Shown: positions 57,094 to 64,000 of the stretch, piece after piece
Layout of the letters: the number at the start of each line of letters is the position of its first letter
Position numbering within the stretch: position 1 is the stretch's first letter
Source of the DNA: Mycolicibacterium austroafricanum
Lineage (GTDB): Bacteria > Actinomycetota > Actinomycetes > Mycobacteriales > Mycobacteriaceae
Assembly: GCF_000612725.1 (NCBI RefSeq)
Contig: NZ_HG964453.1
Coordinates: 484,106 to 548,105, forward strand
Length of the DNA stretch: 64,000 bases
Direction of reading: 5' to 3'
Translations under genes and position numbers: made by a program
The notes under the pieces: generated by a model
Databases searched by the model: none
The model's input: the letters and a program-made list of their open reading frames with translations, nothing else
What the model was told of the DNA's origin: nothing

Positions 57094-57354
57094 TCAGATC
57101 TTCTGGAGGGCCTTGGCCAGCGCCGACTTGCGGTTGGCGGCCTGATTCTTGTGGATCACGCCCTTGCTGGCGGCCTTGTCCAGCTTGCGGCTGGTCGAAG
57201 CCAGCAGCTCGCCGGCCTTGTCCTTGTCACCGGCCTCGACAGCAGCCCGGAACCCGCGAACCGCCGTGTGAAGCGACGACTTCACCGACTTGTTGCGCAG
57301 TCTGCGGCGCTCGTTTGTGAGGATCCGCTTCTGCTGCGACTTGATGTTGGCCAC
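57094..57354 (-). CDS. rpsT: 30S ribosomal protein S20
   Basis: Small-subunit protein of 86 aa with the family pattern [20 protein letters not shown] at the start and [19 protein letters not shown] at the end. GTG 57354 follows AGAAGGA; the longer frame upstream is spurious. Divergent from the ATP-grasp gene and convergent with holA, as in M. tuberculosis (Rv2412). Confidence 0.97.
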   Translation of the reverse strand: MANIKSQQKRILTNERRRLRNKSVKSSLHTAVRGFRAAVEAGDKDKAGELLASTSRKLDKAASKGVIHKNQAANRKSALAKALQKI

Positions 57355-57550
57355 GCGTGTATTCCTTCTAAATGTCGACTGAGTTGCTTGAGTCTGTGGG
57401 CGCCCGCAAGGGGGCAGCGACTGTTCAGGGTAGCAGCGAGCGGGTGGATGTCCCAAAGCGAGCTCGGCTGGCCTGCCGAAACGGCCGGAATGCTGCAGCA
57501 TGGCAGGCGACGCTCGCGCGGCGGGCGTCCGGGAAAGATTAGGGGACATC

Positions 57551-59173
57551 TTGGCGACCGAAACCGTACGAACGACCCGTAGCGCCGTGAAACGGGCGAG
57601 GCGGCACGACGGCGTGTTCGGCGGTTACAACAAACTGGGGTCGTACTCCCAGGCCTTCGACGAGATGTTCGATGCGCAGGGCAACGTCCGCGGCCCGTAC
57701 AAGGGCATCCACAAGGAACTCGCCCCCTCCGACGCCTCGGAGTTGGAGGCACGCTCCGACGCGCTGGGCCGAGCGTTCACCGACCAGGGCATCACGTTCT
57801 CTCTGTCGGGTCAGGAGCGGCCGTTCCCGCTGGACCTGGTGCCGCGGGTCATCTCGGCGGCCGAGTGGACGCGGCTGGAGCGCGGCATCCGGCAGCGGGT
57901 TCAGGCGCTGGAGATGTACCTCGACGACATCTACGGGGAACAGGAGATCCTGCGTGACGGCGTCATCCCGCGCCGGCTCATCACCTCGTGCGAGCACTTC
58001 CACCGCGAAGCCGTCGGCATCGTCCCGCCCAACGGGGTGCGCATCCACGTCGCGGGGATCGACCTGATCCGCGACGCGCAGGGCAACTTCAGGGTGCTGG
58101 AGGACAACCTGCGCTCCCCGTCGGGCGTCTCCTACGTGATGGAGAACCGCCGCACCATGGCCCGTGTGTTCCCGAACCTGTTCGCCACCCACCGGGTGCG
58201 GGCGGTCGGCGACTACTCGTCGCACCTGTTGCGCGCGCTGCGCAATGCCGCGGCCAGCAACGTCGCGGACCCGACGGTCGTCGTGCTGACCCCCGGTGTC
58301 TACAACTCCGCGTACTTCGAGCATTCGCTGCTGGCCAGACAGATGGGCGTGGAGCTCGTCGAGGGCCGTGACCTGTTCTGCCGCGACAACTTCGTCTACA
58401 TGCGCACCACCGAAGGTGAGCGCCAGGTCGACGTGATCTACCGGCGCATCGACGACGACTTCCTCGACCCGATGCAGTTCAAACCGGACTCGGTGCTCGG
58501 CGTGGCAGGCATCCTCAACGCCGCCCGGGCGGGCAACGTGGTGATCTCCAGCGCCGTGGGCAACGGCGTCGGTGACGACAAACTCGTCTACACCTACGTG
58601 CCGACGATCATCGAGTACTACCTCGGGGAGAAGCCGCTGCTGGCCAACGTCGACACCTTCCGCTGCTGGCTCGACGACGAACGCGAGGAGGTGCTCGACC
58701 GCGTCGGGGAGTTGGTGATCAAACCGGTCGAGGGCTCGGGCGGTTACGGCATCGTGTTCGGTCCCGACGCCTCCGACCGGGAATTGGCCGCGATCACCAA
58801 GAAGATCATCGCCGACCCGCGCGGCTGGATCGCCCAGCCGGTGGTACAGCTGTCGACGGTGCCCACCCAGATCGGCGACGAGCTGGCACCCCGCCATGTC
58901 GACCTGCGCCCCTTCGCCGTCAACGACGGCGACGAGGTGTGGGTGCTGCCCGGTGGGCTCACCCGGGTCGCACTGCCCGAGGGCTCACTGGTGGTGAACT
59001 CCAGCCAGGGCGGCGGCTCGAAGGACACCTGGGTGCTGGCCTCGCGAACGTCGATCGCCGACCGCGAACTCGCCGCGGCCGAAGTGGTGCGCTCACTGCC
59101 CACGGCGGCCACGGGCAAGGGCGGCAAAGCCGAGAGCAGCCAGGACCAGCAGCAACAGCAGAACCAACAGTAG
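57551..59173 (+). CDS. Circularly permuted type 2 ATP-grasp protein
   Basis: A 540-residue protein of the DUF404/407/403 family (Rv2411c equivalent), predicted to ligate an amino group to a carboxylate using ATP. Conserved stretches are [53 protein letters not shown] and [19 protein letters not shown] 57551 with AGGGG five bases before it is my choice; ATG 57500 would extend it to 557 aa without a ribosome site. It heads a three-gene set with the alpha-E and transglutaminase genes. The tail is Gln-rich. Confidence 0.88.
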   Translation: MATETVRTTRSAVKRARRHDGVFGGYNKLGSYSQAFDEMFDAQGNVRGPYKGIHKELAPSDASELEARSDALGRAFTDQGITFSLSGQERPFPLDLVPRVISAAEWTRLERGIRQRVQALEMYLDDIYGEQEILRDGVIPRRLITSCEHFHREAVGIVPPNGVRIHVAGIDLIRDAQGNFRVLEDNLRSPSGVSYVMENRRTMARVFPNLFATHRVRAVGDYSSHLLRALRNAAASNVADPTVVVLTPGVYNSAYFEHSLLARQMGVELVEGRDLFCRDNFVYMRTTEGERQVDVIYRRIDDDFLDPMQFKPDSVLGVAGILNAARAGNVVISSAVGNGVGDDKLVYTYVPTIIEYYLGEKPLLANVDTFRCWLDDEREEVLDRVGELVIKPVEGSGGYGIVFGPDASDRELAAITKKIIADPRGWIAQPVVQLSTVPTQIGDELAPRHVDLRPFAVNDGDEVWVLPGGLTRVALPEGSLVVNSSQGGGSKDTWVLASRTSIADRELAAAEVVRSLPTAATGKGGKAESSQDQQQQQNQQ

Positions 59174-59184
59174 GGGGCTCAATC

Positions 59185-60159
59185 ATGTTGGCACGCAACG
59201 CTGAGTCGCTGTACTGGATCGGCCGCTATGTCGAGCGCGCCGACGACACCGCACGCATCCTCGATGTGACGGTGCACCAGCTGCTGGAGGAGTCCAGCGT
59301 GGATCCCGACCAGGCCTCGCGCACCCTGCTCAAGGTGCTCGGGATCGATCCGCCCGACGGGCAGCTCGACGTGTGGTCGTTGACCGACATCGTCGCCTTC
59401 AGCCGGGAGACCTACGGCGGCTGTTCGATCGTCGAGGCGATCTCGGCGGCGCGCGAGAATGCCCGCGGTGCACGGGAAGTCACGTCCAGCGAGATCTGGG
59501 AGTGCCTCAACACCACCTACAATGCGTTGGCCGAGCGGGAACGCGCCGCCAAGCGGCTCGGGCCGCACGAGTTCCTGTCCTACGTCGAGGGCAGGGCGGC
59601 GATGTTCGCCGGGCTGGCGGACTCGACGCTGAGCCGTGACGACGGCTACCGGTTCATGGTCCTGGGGCGCGCCCTGGAGCGGGTGGACATGACGGTGCGC
59701 CTGCTGCTGTCCCGCGTCGGGGACAGCGCGTCTTCGCCGGCATGGGTCACGCTGTTGCGTTCAGCCGGTGCGCACGACACCTATCTGCGCACCTACCGCG
59801 GTGTGCTCGACGCGGGCCGCGTGGTCGAATTCATGCTGCTGGACCGGCTTTTCCCACGGTCGATCTTCTATTCTCTGCGGCTGGCCGAGCACAGCCTCGA
59901 CGAGCTGATGAACCGCCCGCACAACCGGCTCGGCACCACCGCCGAAGCCCAGCGCCTGCTCGGCCGGGCCCGCAGCGAGCTCGAGTTCCTGCAGCCGGGT
60001 GTGCTGCTGGATTCGCTGGAGGAGCGGCTGGCCGGGCTGCAGAAGACAATCTTTGACGTCGGAGAGGCGTTGGCGCTGCAGTACTTCCACTCCGCGCCGT
60101 GGGTGGCGTGGACGGACGCGGGACGCAATGCGCTGGTGATCGAAGAGGGAGAGATCTGA
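59185..60159 (+). CDS. Alpha-E domain protein
   Basis: Mostly helical protein of 324 aa (Rv2410c equivalent) starting with the family signature MLARNAESLYWIGRYVERAD. Function is unknown, but it is found across bacteria beside ATP-grasp and transglutaminase-like genes. It follows the ATP-grasp gene by 11 bp and overlaps the next gene by one base (TGATG). Confidence 0.9.
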   Translation: MLARNAESLYWIGRYVERADDTARILDVTVHQLLEESSVDPDQASRTLLKVLGIDPPDGQLDVWSLTDIVAFSRETYGGCSIVEAISAARENARGAREVTSSEIWECLNTTYNALAERERAAKRLGPHEFLSYVEGRAAMFAGLADSTLSRDDGYRFMVLGRALERVDMTVRLLLSRVGDSASSPAWVTLLRSAGAHDTYLRTYRGVLDAGRVVEFMLLDRLFPRSIFYSLRLAEHSLDELMNRPHNRLGTTAEAQRLLGRARSELEFLQPGVLLDSLEERLAGLQKTIFDVGEALALQYFHSAPWVAWTDAGRNALVIEEGEI

Positions 60160-60998
60160 TGTGGCGGATGCGGGTCGTGCATTCGACGGGGTATGCCTAC
60201 AAGTCGCCGGTCACCGCGTCGTTCAACGAGGCACGACTGACTCCGCGGTCGGACTCGCGGCAGAACGTGATCCTCAACCGGGTGGAGACCGTGCCCGCGA
60301 CGAGGTCCTACCGCTACGTCGATTACTGGGGCACCGCGGTGACGGCCTTCGACCTGCACGCGCCGCACACCGAGCTTGAGGTCACCGCGTCCTCGGTGGT
60401 CGAGACGGACCGGCCCGAGGAGCCGAAAACCAAGGCCACCTGGGCCGATCTGGCGACCGAAGCCGTGGTCGACAAGTACGACGAGGTGCTCGCCCCGACG
60501 CACTACGCGCCGTCGAGCAAGCGCATCGAACGGGTCGGCCGGCGCATCGCGAAGTACCACGAACCGGCCGAAGCGGTGCTGGAGGCCGCACGCTGGGTCC
60601 AGGGCGAGTTGAAGTACGTGTCCGGTACCACCGGCGTGCACACGTCGGCCGTCGACGCGCTGCGCGAGGGTAAGGGCGTGTGCCAGGACTTCGCACATCT
60701 GACGCTGATGTTGTTGCGCGGCATGGGGATCCCGTCGCGATATGTGTCCGGCTACCTGCACCCGAAGCGCAACGCGAAGATCGGCGACACCGTCGAGGGC
60801 CAGAGTCACGCCTGGATCCAGGCGTGGACGGGGGAGTGGTGGCACTACGACCCGACCAACGACGCCGACATCAACGAGCAGTACATCAGCGTCGGTGTGG
60901 GGCGCGACTATTCGGATGTCACCCCGCTCAAGGGCATCTACTCCGGGGAGGGGTCCACCGACCTCGACGTCATCGTGGAGATCACCCGGCTGGCCTAG
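60159..60998 (+). CDS. Transglutaminase-like family protein
   Basis: A 279-residue protein (Rv2409c equivalent) with an N-terminal beta-sandwich followed by a transglutaminase/protease core. The catalytic triad is visible: Cys in [11 protein letters not shown] near residue 172, His in [10 protein letters not shown] near 212 and Asp in WHYDPTND near 227. It could be a peptidase or an amide-forming partner of the ATP-grasp protein. Its end overlaps the convergent metallo-hydrolase gene by 17 bp. Confidence 0.92.
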   Translation: MWRMRVVHSTGYAYKSPVTASFNEARLTPRSDSRQNVILNRVETVPATRSYRYVDYWGTAVTAFDLHAPHTELEVTASSVVETDRPEEPKTKATWADLATEAVVDKYDEVLAPTHYAPSSKRIERVGRRIAKYHEPAEAVLEAARWVQGELKYVSGTTGVHTSAVDALREGKGVCQDFAHLTLMLLRGMGIPSRYVSGYLHPKRNAKIGDTVEGQSHAWIQAWTGEWWHYDPTNDADINEQYISVGVGRDYSDVTPLKGIYSGEGSTDLDVIVEITRLA

Positions 60999-61842
60999 CA
61001 CCGACCCCGGGGTGCACCTCGACGCGGTGCAGGTCGTCGCCGATTTCGATCTGCCGGTCGAACACCGACGCGGCCAGCGCCCGCCAGTCCTCCTCCTGGC
61101 CGGGCTGCAGCGTCGGCACGTAGTGGGTGAGGATCAGTATCCCGACGCCGGCGCGTGTCGCGGTGTCGGCGGCCTGCTCGACCGACGAGTGGTAGTCGCA
61201 GATGTCACGGATGCGCTGCACGGGCATCGCCTCGATCAGGTCTGGTCGAATCACCGTGTGCACCAACGCCCCTGCTCCGGCCGCCAGCTCGTCGAGCCCC
61301 CGGCACGGCACCGTGTCGCCGGCCAGCACGACCGAGGCGCCGTTGTGTTCGATGCGGAACCCGATGGTCGGCGTCACGGGTCGGTGATCGGTGGGGCCGA
61401 CCCGGATCGACACCTCGTCGCGGCCCCACACCACGCCCTCGGTCACCTCCTCGACCTCCACCGGCGGCGGCGTGGTCAGGTCGGCGTGGTGGGCGATGCG
61501 GTACCCGATGTCGAAGCCGAAGGCCTTGAGCGTGTTCTCGACGACCTCGGCGGTCCCCGGCGGCCCGATGATCGGCAGCGGCGCCAGATCGGGTGCGAAG
61601 TTCGACACCCACCGTGTGATCAGGACGTCGCCGAGGTCGGCGATGTGGTCACTGTGCAGGTGTGTCAACAGCAGTGCGGTGATGTTGTTGGCTCCGACCC
61701 CGACCGCGGCGAGGCGTTGCAGCACGCCGCGGCCGCAGTCCACCAGAAACGTCTGCCCGCCCGCGCGCACAAGTGTCGACGGCCCGGCGCGCCTGGCGTC
61801 GGGGATCGGGCTTCCGGTGCCGAGCAGGGTGACTTCGATCAT
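60982..61842 (-). CDS. rnz: MBL-fold hydrolase, RNase Z-like
   Basis: Metallo-beta-lactamase-fold enzyme of 286 aa, with the N-terminus [19 protein letters not shown] and the metal motif [14 protein letters not shown] near residue 62 typical of RNase Z/ElaC, which trims tRNA 3' ends. Further metal ligands lie in [11 protein letters not shown] and the C-terminal LTHY. ATG 61842 is chosen from homology of the start. The position matches Rv2407. An arylsulfatase-like role in the same fold cannot be excluded. Confidence 0.88.
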   Translation of the reverse strand: MIEVTLLGTGSPIPDARRAGPSTLVRAGGQTFLVDCGRGVLQRLAAVGVGANNITALLLTHLHSDHIADLGDVLITRWVSNFAPDLAPLPIIGPPGTAEVVENTLKAFGFDIGYRIAHHADLTTPPPVEVEEVTEGVVWGRDEVSIRVGPTDHRPVTPTIGFRIEHNGASVVLAGDTVPCRGLDELAAGAGALVHTVIRPDLIEAMPVQRIRDICDYHSSVEQAADTATRAGVGILILTHYVPTLQPGQEEDWRALAASVFDRQIEIGDDLHRVEVHPGVGARPAG

Positions 61843-62003
61843 GAGGCCAGAAGTTACCCTCGGCGGGCGGCCAACCGGCGACATATCGGCGAACCCGTCC
61901 CGGACGCCTGCGAAAACCTCTGCGCCATCGGCCAATTGGTCACCGCGACGGCGCGTCCGGTCGGCTCGCCCCGGTTTCGGCCCGGCGGGGCGCCGGCTGG
62001 GGG

Positions 62004-62034
62004 TAACCTGGGGTGAGCTACGTCACCCAGGGGG
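62004..62034 (+). promoter_or_regulatory. Candidate promoter and palindrome of the CBS gene
   Basis: TAACCT at 62004-62009 could be a -10 box. The inverted repeat GGGTGA (62011-62016) with TCACCC (62023-62028) lies over the predicted transcription start and touches the AGGGGG ribosome site at 62029-62034. Confidence 0.35.
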
Positions 62035-62040
62035 TAGTCG

Positions 62041-62469
62041 ATGCGCATTTCCGATGTACTGCGCAACAAGGGCGCGACCGTCGCGACGATCACACCCGAG
62101 ACCTCGGTCGCCGGCTTGCTGACCGAGCTGAGCGTGCACAACATCGGCGCGATGGTGGTCGTCTCGCCGGACGGGCTGCTCGGCATCGTGTCCGAGCGCG
62201 ACGTGGTGCGTAAGCTCCACGACATGGGTGCTGACCTGCTGCGCCGCCCGGTGTCGGAGATCATGTCGACGCTGGTGGCCACCTGCACGCCGGACGACAC
62301 GGTGGACAGCCTGAGCGCGTTGATGACGAACAACCGGGTAAGGCACGTCCCCGTCGTTGTGGACGGCCGGCTGGCCGGGATCGTGAGCATCGGCGACGTC
62401 GTCAAGACCCGGATGGAGGAGCTCGAACGCGAGCAGCAGCACCTTCAGGCCTACATCACCCAGGGTTGA
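62041..62469 (+). CDS. CBS-domain-pair protein
   Basis: A 142-residue protein made of two CBS motifs (GAMVVVSPDGLLGIVSERDV and RHVPVVVDGRLAGIVSIGDV), a module that binds adenosine nucleotides and senses energy state. It ends in a charged helix (KTRMEELEREQQHLQAYI). Equivalent to Rv2406c. The final base of its stop overlaps the GNAT gene (TGATG). Confidence 0.92.
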   Translation: MRISDVLRNKGATVATITPETSVAGLLTELSVHNIGAMVVVSPDGLLGIVSERDVVRKLHDMGADLLRRPVSEIMSTLVATCTPDDTVDSLSALMTNNRVRHVPVVVDGRLAGIVSIGDVVKTRMEELEREQQHLQAYITQG

Positions 62470-63083
62470 TGCCGGTGTCCGGAATCGATGTCCGCCTCGC
62501 CAAGAAGCCGGACGTGAAGGCACTGGCGCGCGTGTTGGGCCGGGCGTTCTTCGACGACCCCGTGATGATGTGGATGGTGCCCGACGACGCCAGACGCGCC
62601 AAGGCCCTGCCTCGCGTCTTCGGCGCGATGACGCGGCACCACTTCCTGGCCGGTGACGCGGTCGAGGTGTCGTCCCGGGCCGGTGCGGTGGGCGCGGCGG
62701 CGCTGTGGGACCCACCCGGACGGTGGAAGCAGACCCAAGGCGAGGAAGTCCGGATGATGCCGAGTTTCCTGCTCGCGATGGGAACGCAGGTCGGACGGGG
62801 TCTGCAGGTGTCCGAGCTGATGAAGGAGCACCATCCCGAAGAACCGCACTGGTATCTCGGGGTGATCGGCTCCGACCCGGACATGCGCGGTGCCGGCCTC
62901 GGGCACGCACTGATGCGTTCGAGGCTGGACCGCTGCGACGCCGAGGGGGCGCCGGCCTACCTGGAGTCCACCAAGGAATCCAACGTGCCCTACTACATGC
63001 GGTTCGGCTTCGAGGTGACCGGCGAGCTCACCATCCCGGGCGGCGGCCCGACGATGTGGCAGATGTGGCGCCGCCCCGCCTGA
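62469..63083 (+). CDS. GNAT-family N-acetyltransferase
   Basis: Acetyl-CoA-dependent acetyltransferase of 204 aa. The core is clear near residue 135: HWYLGVIGSDPDMRGAGLG with the acetyl-CoA loop RGAGLGHALM, then YLESTKESNVPYYMRFGFE. ATG 62469 overlaps the CBS stop; TTG 62466 is in the same frame and cannot be excluded. The acceptor is unknown. Confidence 0.9.
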   Translation: MPVSGIDVRLAKKPDVKALARVLGRAFFDDPVMMWMVPDDARRAKALPRVFGAMTRHHFLAGDAVEVSSRAGAVGAAALWDPPGRWKQTQGEEVRMMPSFLLAMGTQVGRGLQVSELMKEHHPEEPHWYLGVIGSDPDMRGAGLGHALMRSRLDRCDAEGAPAYLESTKESNVPYYMRFGFEVTGELTIPGGGPTMWQMWRRPA

Positions 63084-63089
63084 GGCCCG

Positions 63090-64000
63090 TCACACACTTC
63101 CCACGGTTTCCGGAACCCGGTCGGCCAGCGAGTTGTCGCTGAACGCGCCGCGGTAGCGTGCCGCCGGATGGGTGTCCGGCAGCCGATCCCCGCGCCCGAG
63201 CAGCTTGTGCCGCAAGGTGCCGGACTTGTCGGTGCCGATCAGGCCCCGCTCGCGCAGCGTCGGGAACAGCCGGTCGGCCACTTCCCGGAACGATGCCGGC
63301 AGCGTCGCGTGATAGACGTTGATGCCGTCGACGCCGGCCTCGCGCCATTCCTCCAGGCGGTCCGCGATCTCCTTCGGGGTGCCGACGACGCGGTTCGCAC
63401 CCTCCAGCGCCCAGGCCATGTCGCGGATCGTCGGCTCGTCGTTGCCGGAGATCTCGGCGGCCCAGCGCGAGAAGCTCTGGATGCCGGTGAACTCTCCGAG
63501 CGCACTGATCGGGGTGTCCAGCGGCAGGTTGCCCGCGTCGATCCCGGCGTCGCCGAGGGCGTGCAGGGCAACGCCCTCGACGTCGAGATAGCGCTTGAGT
63601 TCGTCGTTGCGTCGGACCGCCTCGGCGTGGGTGTCGCCGATCACGAAGGACAATCCCTGCGCGAAGGTGATGTCCTGCGGGTCGCGGCCGTTCGCCGCGG
63701 CCAGCGCCCGGGTCTCGCCGGTCAGCTTGTGCGCATCGGCAGGGGTTGGGCTGCTGATGTAGACGCCCTCGGCGTTGCGCGCCGAGAACAGCTGGCCGGC
63801 AGGGGAGGACCCTGCCTGGAACAGCACCGGGGTGCGCTGTGGTGACGGCGAGGTGAAATGGGGTCCCTCGACGGTGTAGCGCCGGCCGACATGGTTGATC
63901 TTGTGGATCTTCGACGGATCGGAGTGCACGCTGCGCTCCTTGTCCTGCACCAGCGCGTCGTCGTCCCAGGATCCCTCCCACAGCTTGTAGGTGACGTCGA
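63090..64000 (-). CDS. NtaA/DszA-type FMN-dependent monooxygenase (partial, 5' end outside window)
   Basis: C-terminal part of a luciferase-like flavin monooxygenase of the NtaA/SnaA/DszA group. About 303 codons are visible; the frame runs off the right edge without a start. The KIHKINHVGRRYTVEGPHF segment, PVLFQAGSSPAGQLFSARNA and VGTPKEIADRLEEWREAGVD are typical. These enzymes oxidise chelators, sulfonated or sulfur compounds using FMNH2 from a separate reductase; the substrate here is unknown. A GTG near 63950 is an internal valine codon, not a start. It converges with the GNAT gene. Confidence 0.9.
   Translation of the reverse strand, partial: DVTYKLWEGSWDDDALVQDKERSVHSDPSKIHKINHVGRRYTVEGPHFTSPSPQRTPVLFQAGSSPAGQLFSARNAEGVYISSPTPADAHKLTGETRALAAANGRDPQDITFAQGLSFVIGDTHAEAVRRNDELKRYLDVEGVALHALGDAGIDAGNLPLDTPISALGEFTGIQSFSRWAAEISGNDEPTIRDMAWALEGANRVVGTPKEIADRLEEWREAGVDGINVYHATLPASFREVADRLFPTLRERGLIGTDKSGTLRHKLLGRGDRLPDTHPAARYRGAFSDNSLADRVPETVGSV

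Noticed and set aside
63028..63981. A 317-codon frame overlapping the terminal monooxygenase
   Set aside because: It is an alternative frame rich in Arg and Pro. The frame ending at 63090 carries all the family motifs and runs open to the window edge.

Overview
This window is chromosomal DNA of a high-GC actinobacterium, almost certainly an environmental, rapid-growing mycobacterium (Mycolicibacterium type). The evidence is gene content and order: korA-korB-mobA-rpfE-(Rv2449c-like)-valS-folC-(DUF4233)-ndk-rne-rplU-rpmA-obg-proB-nadE-rbsK-proA-moxR/VWA-nadD-rsfS-gpgP-octT-degV-comEA-comEC-holA-rpsT-(ATP-grasp, alpha-E, transglutaminase)-rnz-CBS. As I remember it, this is the order of the M. 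tuberculosis Rv2455c to Rv2406c interval. Frequent GTG and TTG starts, many ATGA, GTGA or TGATG gene junctions, and many likely leaderless promoters fit the same assignment. No tRNA, rRNA, CRISPR array, insertion sequence or prophage was found.

Layout. 1-4485: a LacI-family regulator, then the two-subunit 2-oxoglutarate:ferredoxin oxidoreductase korAB. 4486-7188: mobA, a 970-bp gene-free stretch, and two tandem resuscitation-promoting-factor genes. 7250-12644: an accessory amine locus, with a flavin monooxygenase facing a three-gene oxidative N-demethylase operon (DmmA-like, FAD/2Fe-2S reductase, heme DUF3445 subunit). It converges on an Amt-type transporter that is translationally coupled to a 72-residue membrane protein. 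12820-28440: an S9 peptidase carrying an in-frame 30-bp minisatellite, then the conserved housekeeping run from the Rv2449c-like gene to proB.

28384-35403: mostly minus-strand accessory genes (Hsp20 then Sir2; an ArsR/CmtR-type metal sensor, a CDF-like transporter and a prenylcysteine-methyltransferase-like membrane protein; rbsK then an enoyl-CoA hydratase), interrupted by nadE. 35488-39074: proA, MoxR ATPase, VWA protein. 39149-45583: an accessory catabolic cassette with a GntR/HutC regulator divergent from an APC permease, an FGGY kinase and two flavoproteins, resembling a kinase plus GlpA-type dehydrogenase route for a polyol-like substrate. 45611-48900: nadD to DegV, including two genes of methylglucose lipopolysaccharide synthesis (gpgP, octT). 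48974-53662: an accessory block of a dapB-like dehydrogenase, an SDR, two acyl-CoA dehydrogenases and a membrane protein. 53776-62469: conserved comEA to CBS genes. 62469-64000: a GNAT acetyltransferase and a flavin monooxygenase cut by the window edge.

Structure beyond genes. Three unrelated short tandem duplications occur (4 x 30 bp inside the S9 peptidase; 2 x 35 bp and 2 x 27 bp, each spanning a stop codon). A small family of long palindromes fills two convergent intergenic gaps and, in degenerate form, the rpmA-obg gap. Inverted repeats that look like operators precede the metal-sensor operon, amt, proA and the APC operon. About ten genes have a TANNNT -10 box six or seven bases before the start codon, as expected for leaderless mRNAs. 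Statements about families and M. tuberculosis gene order come from memory; no database search was run.
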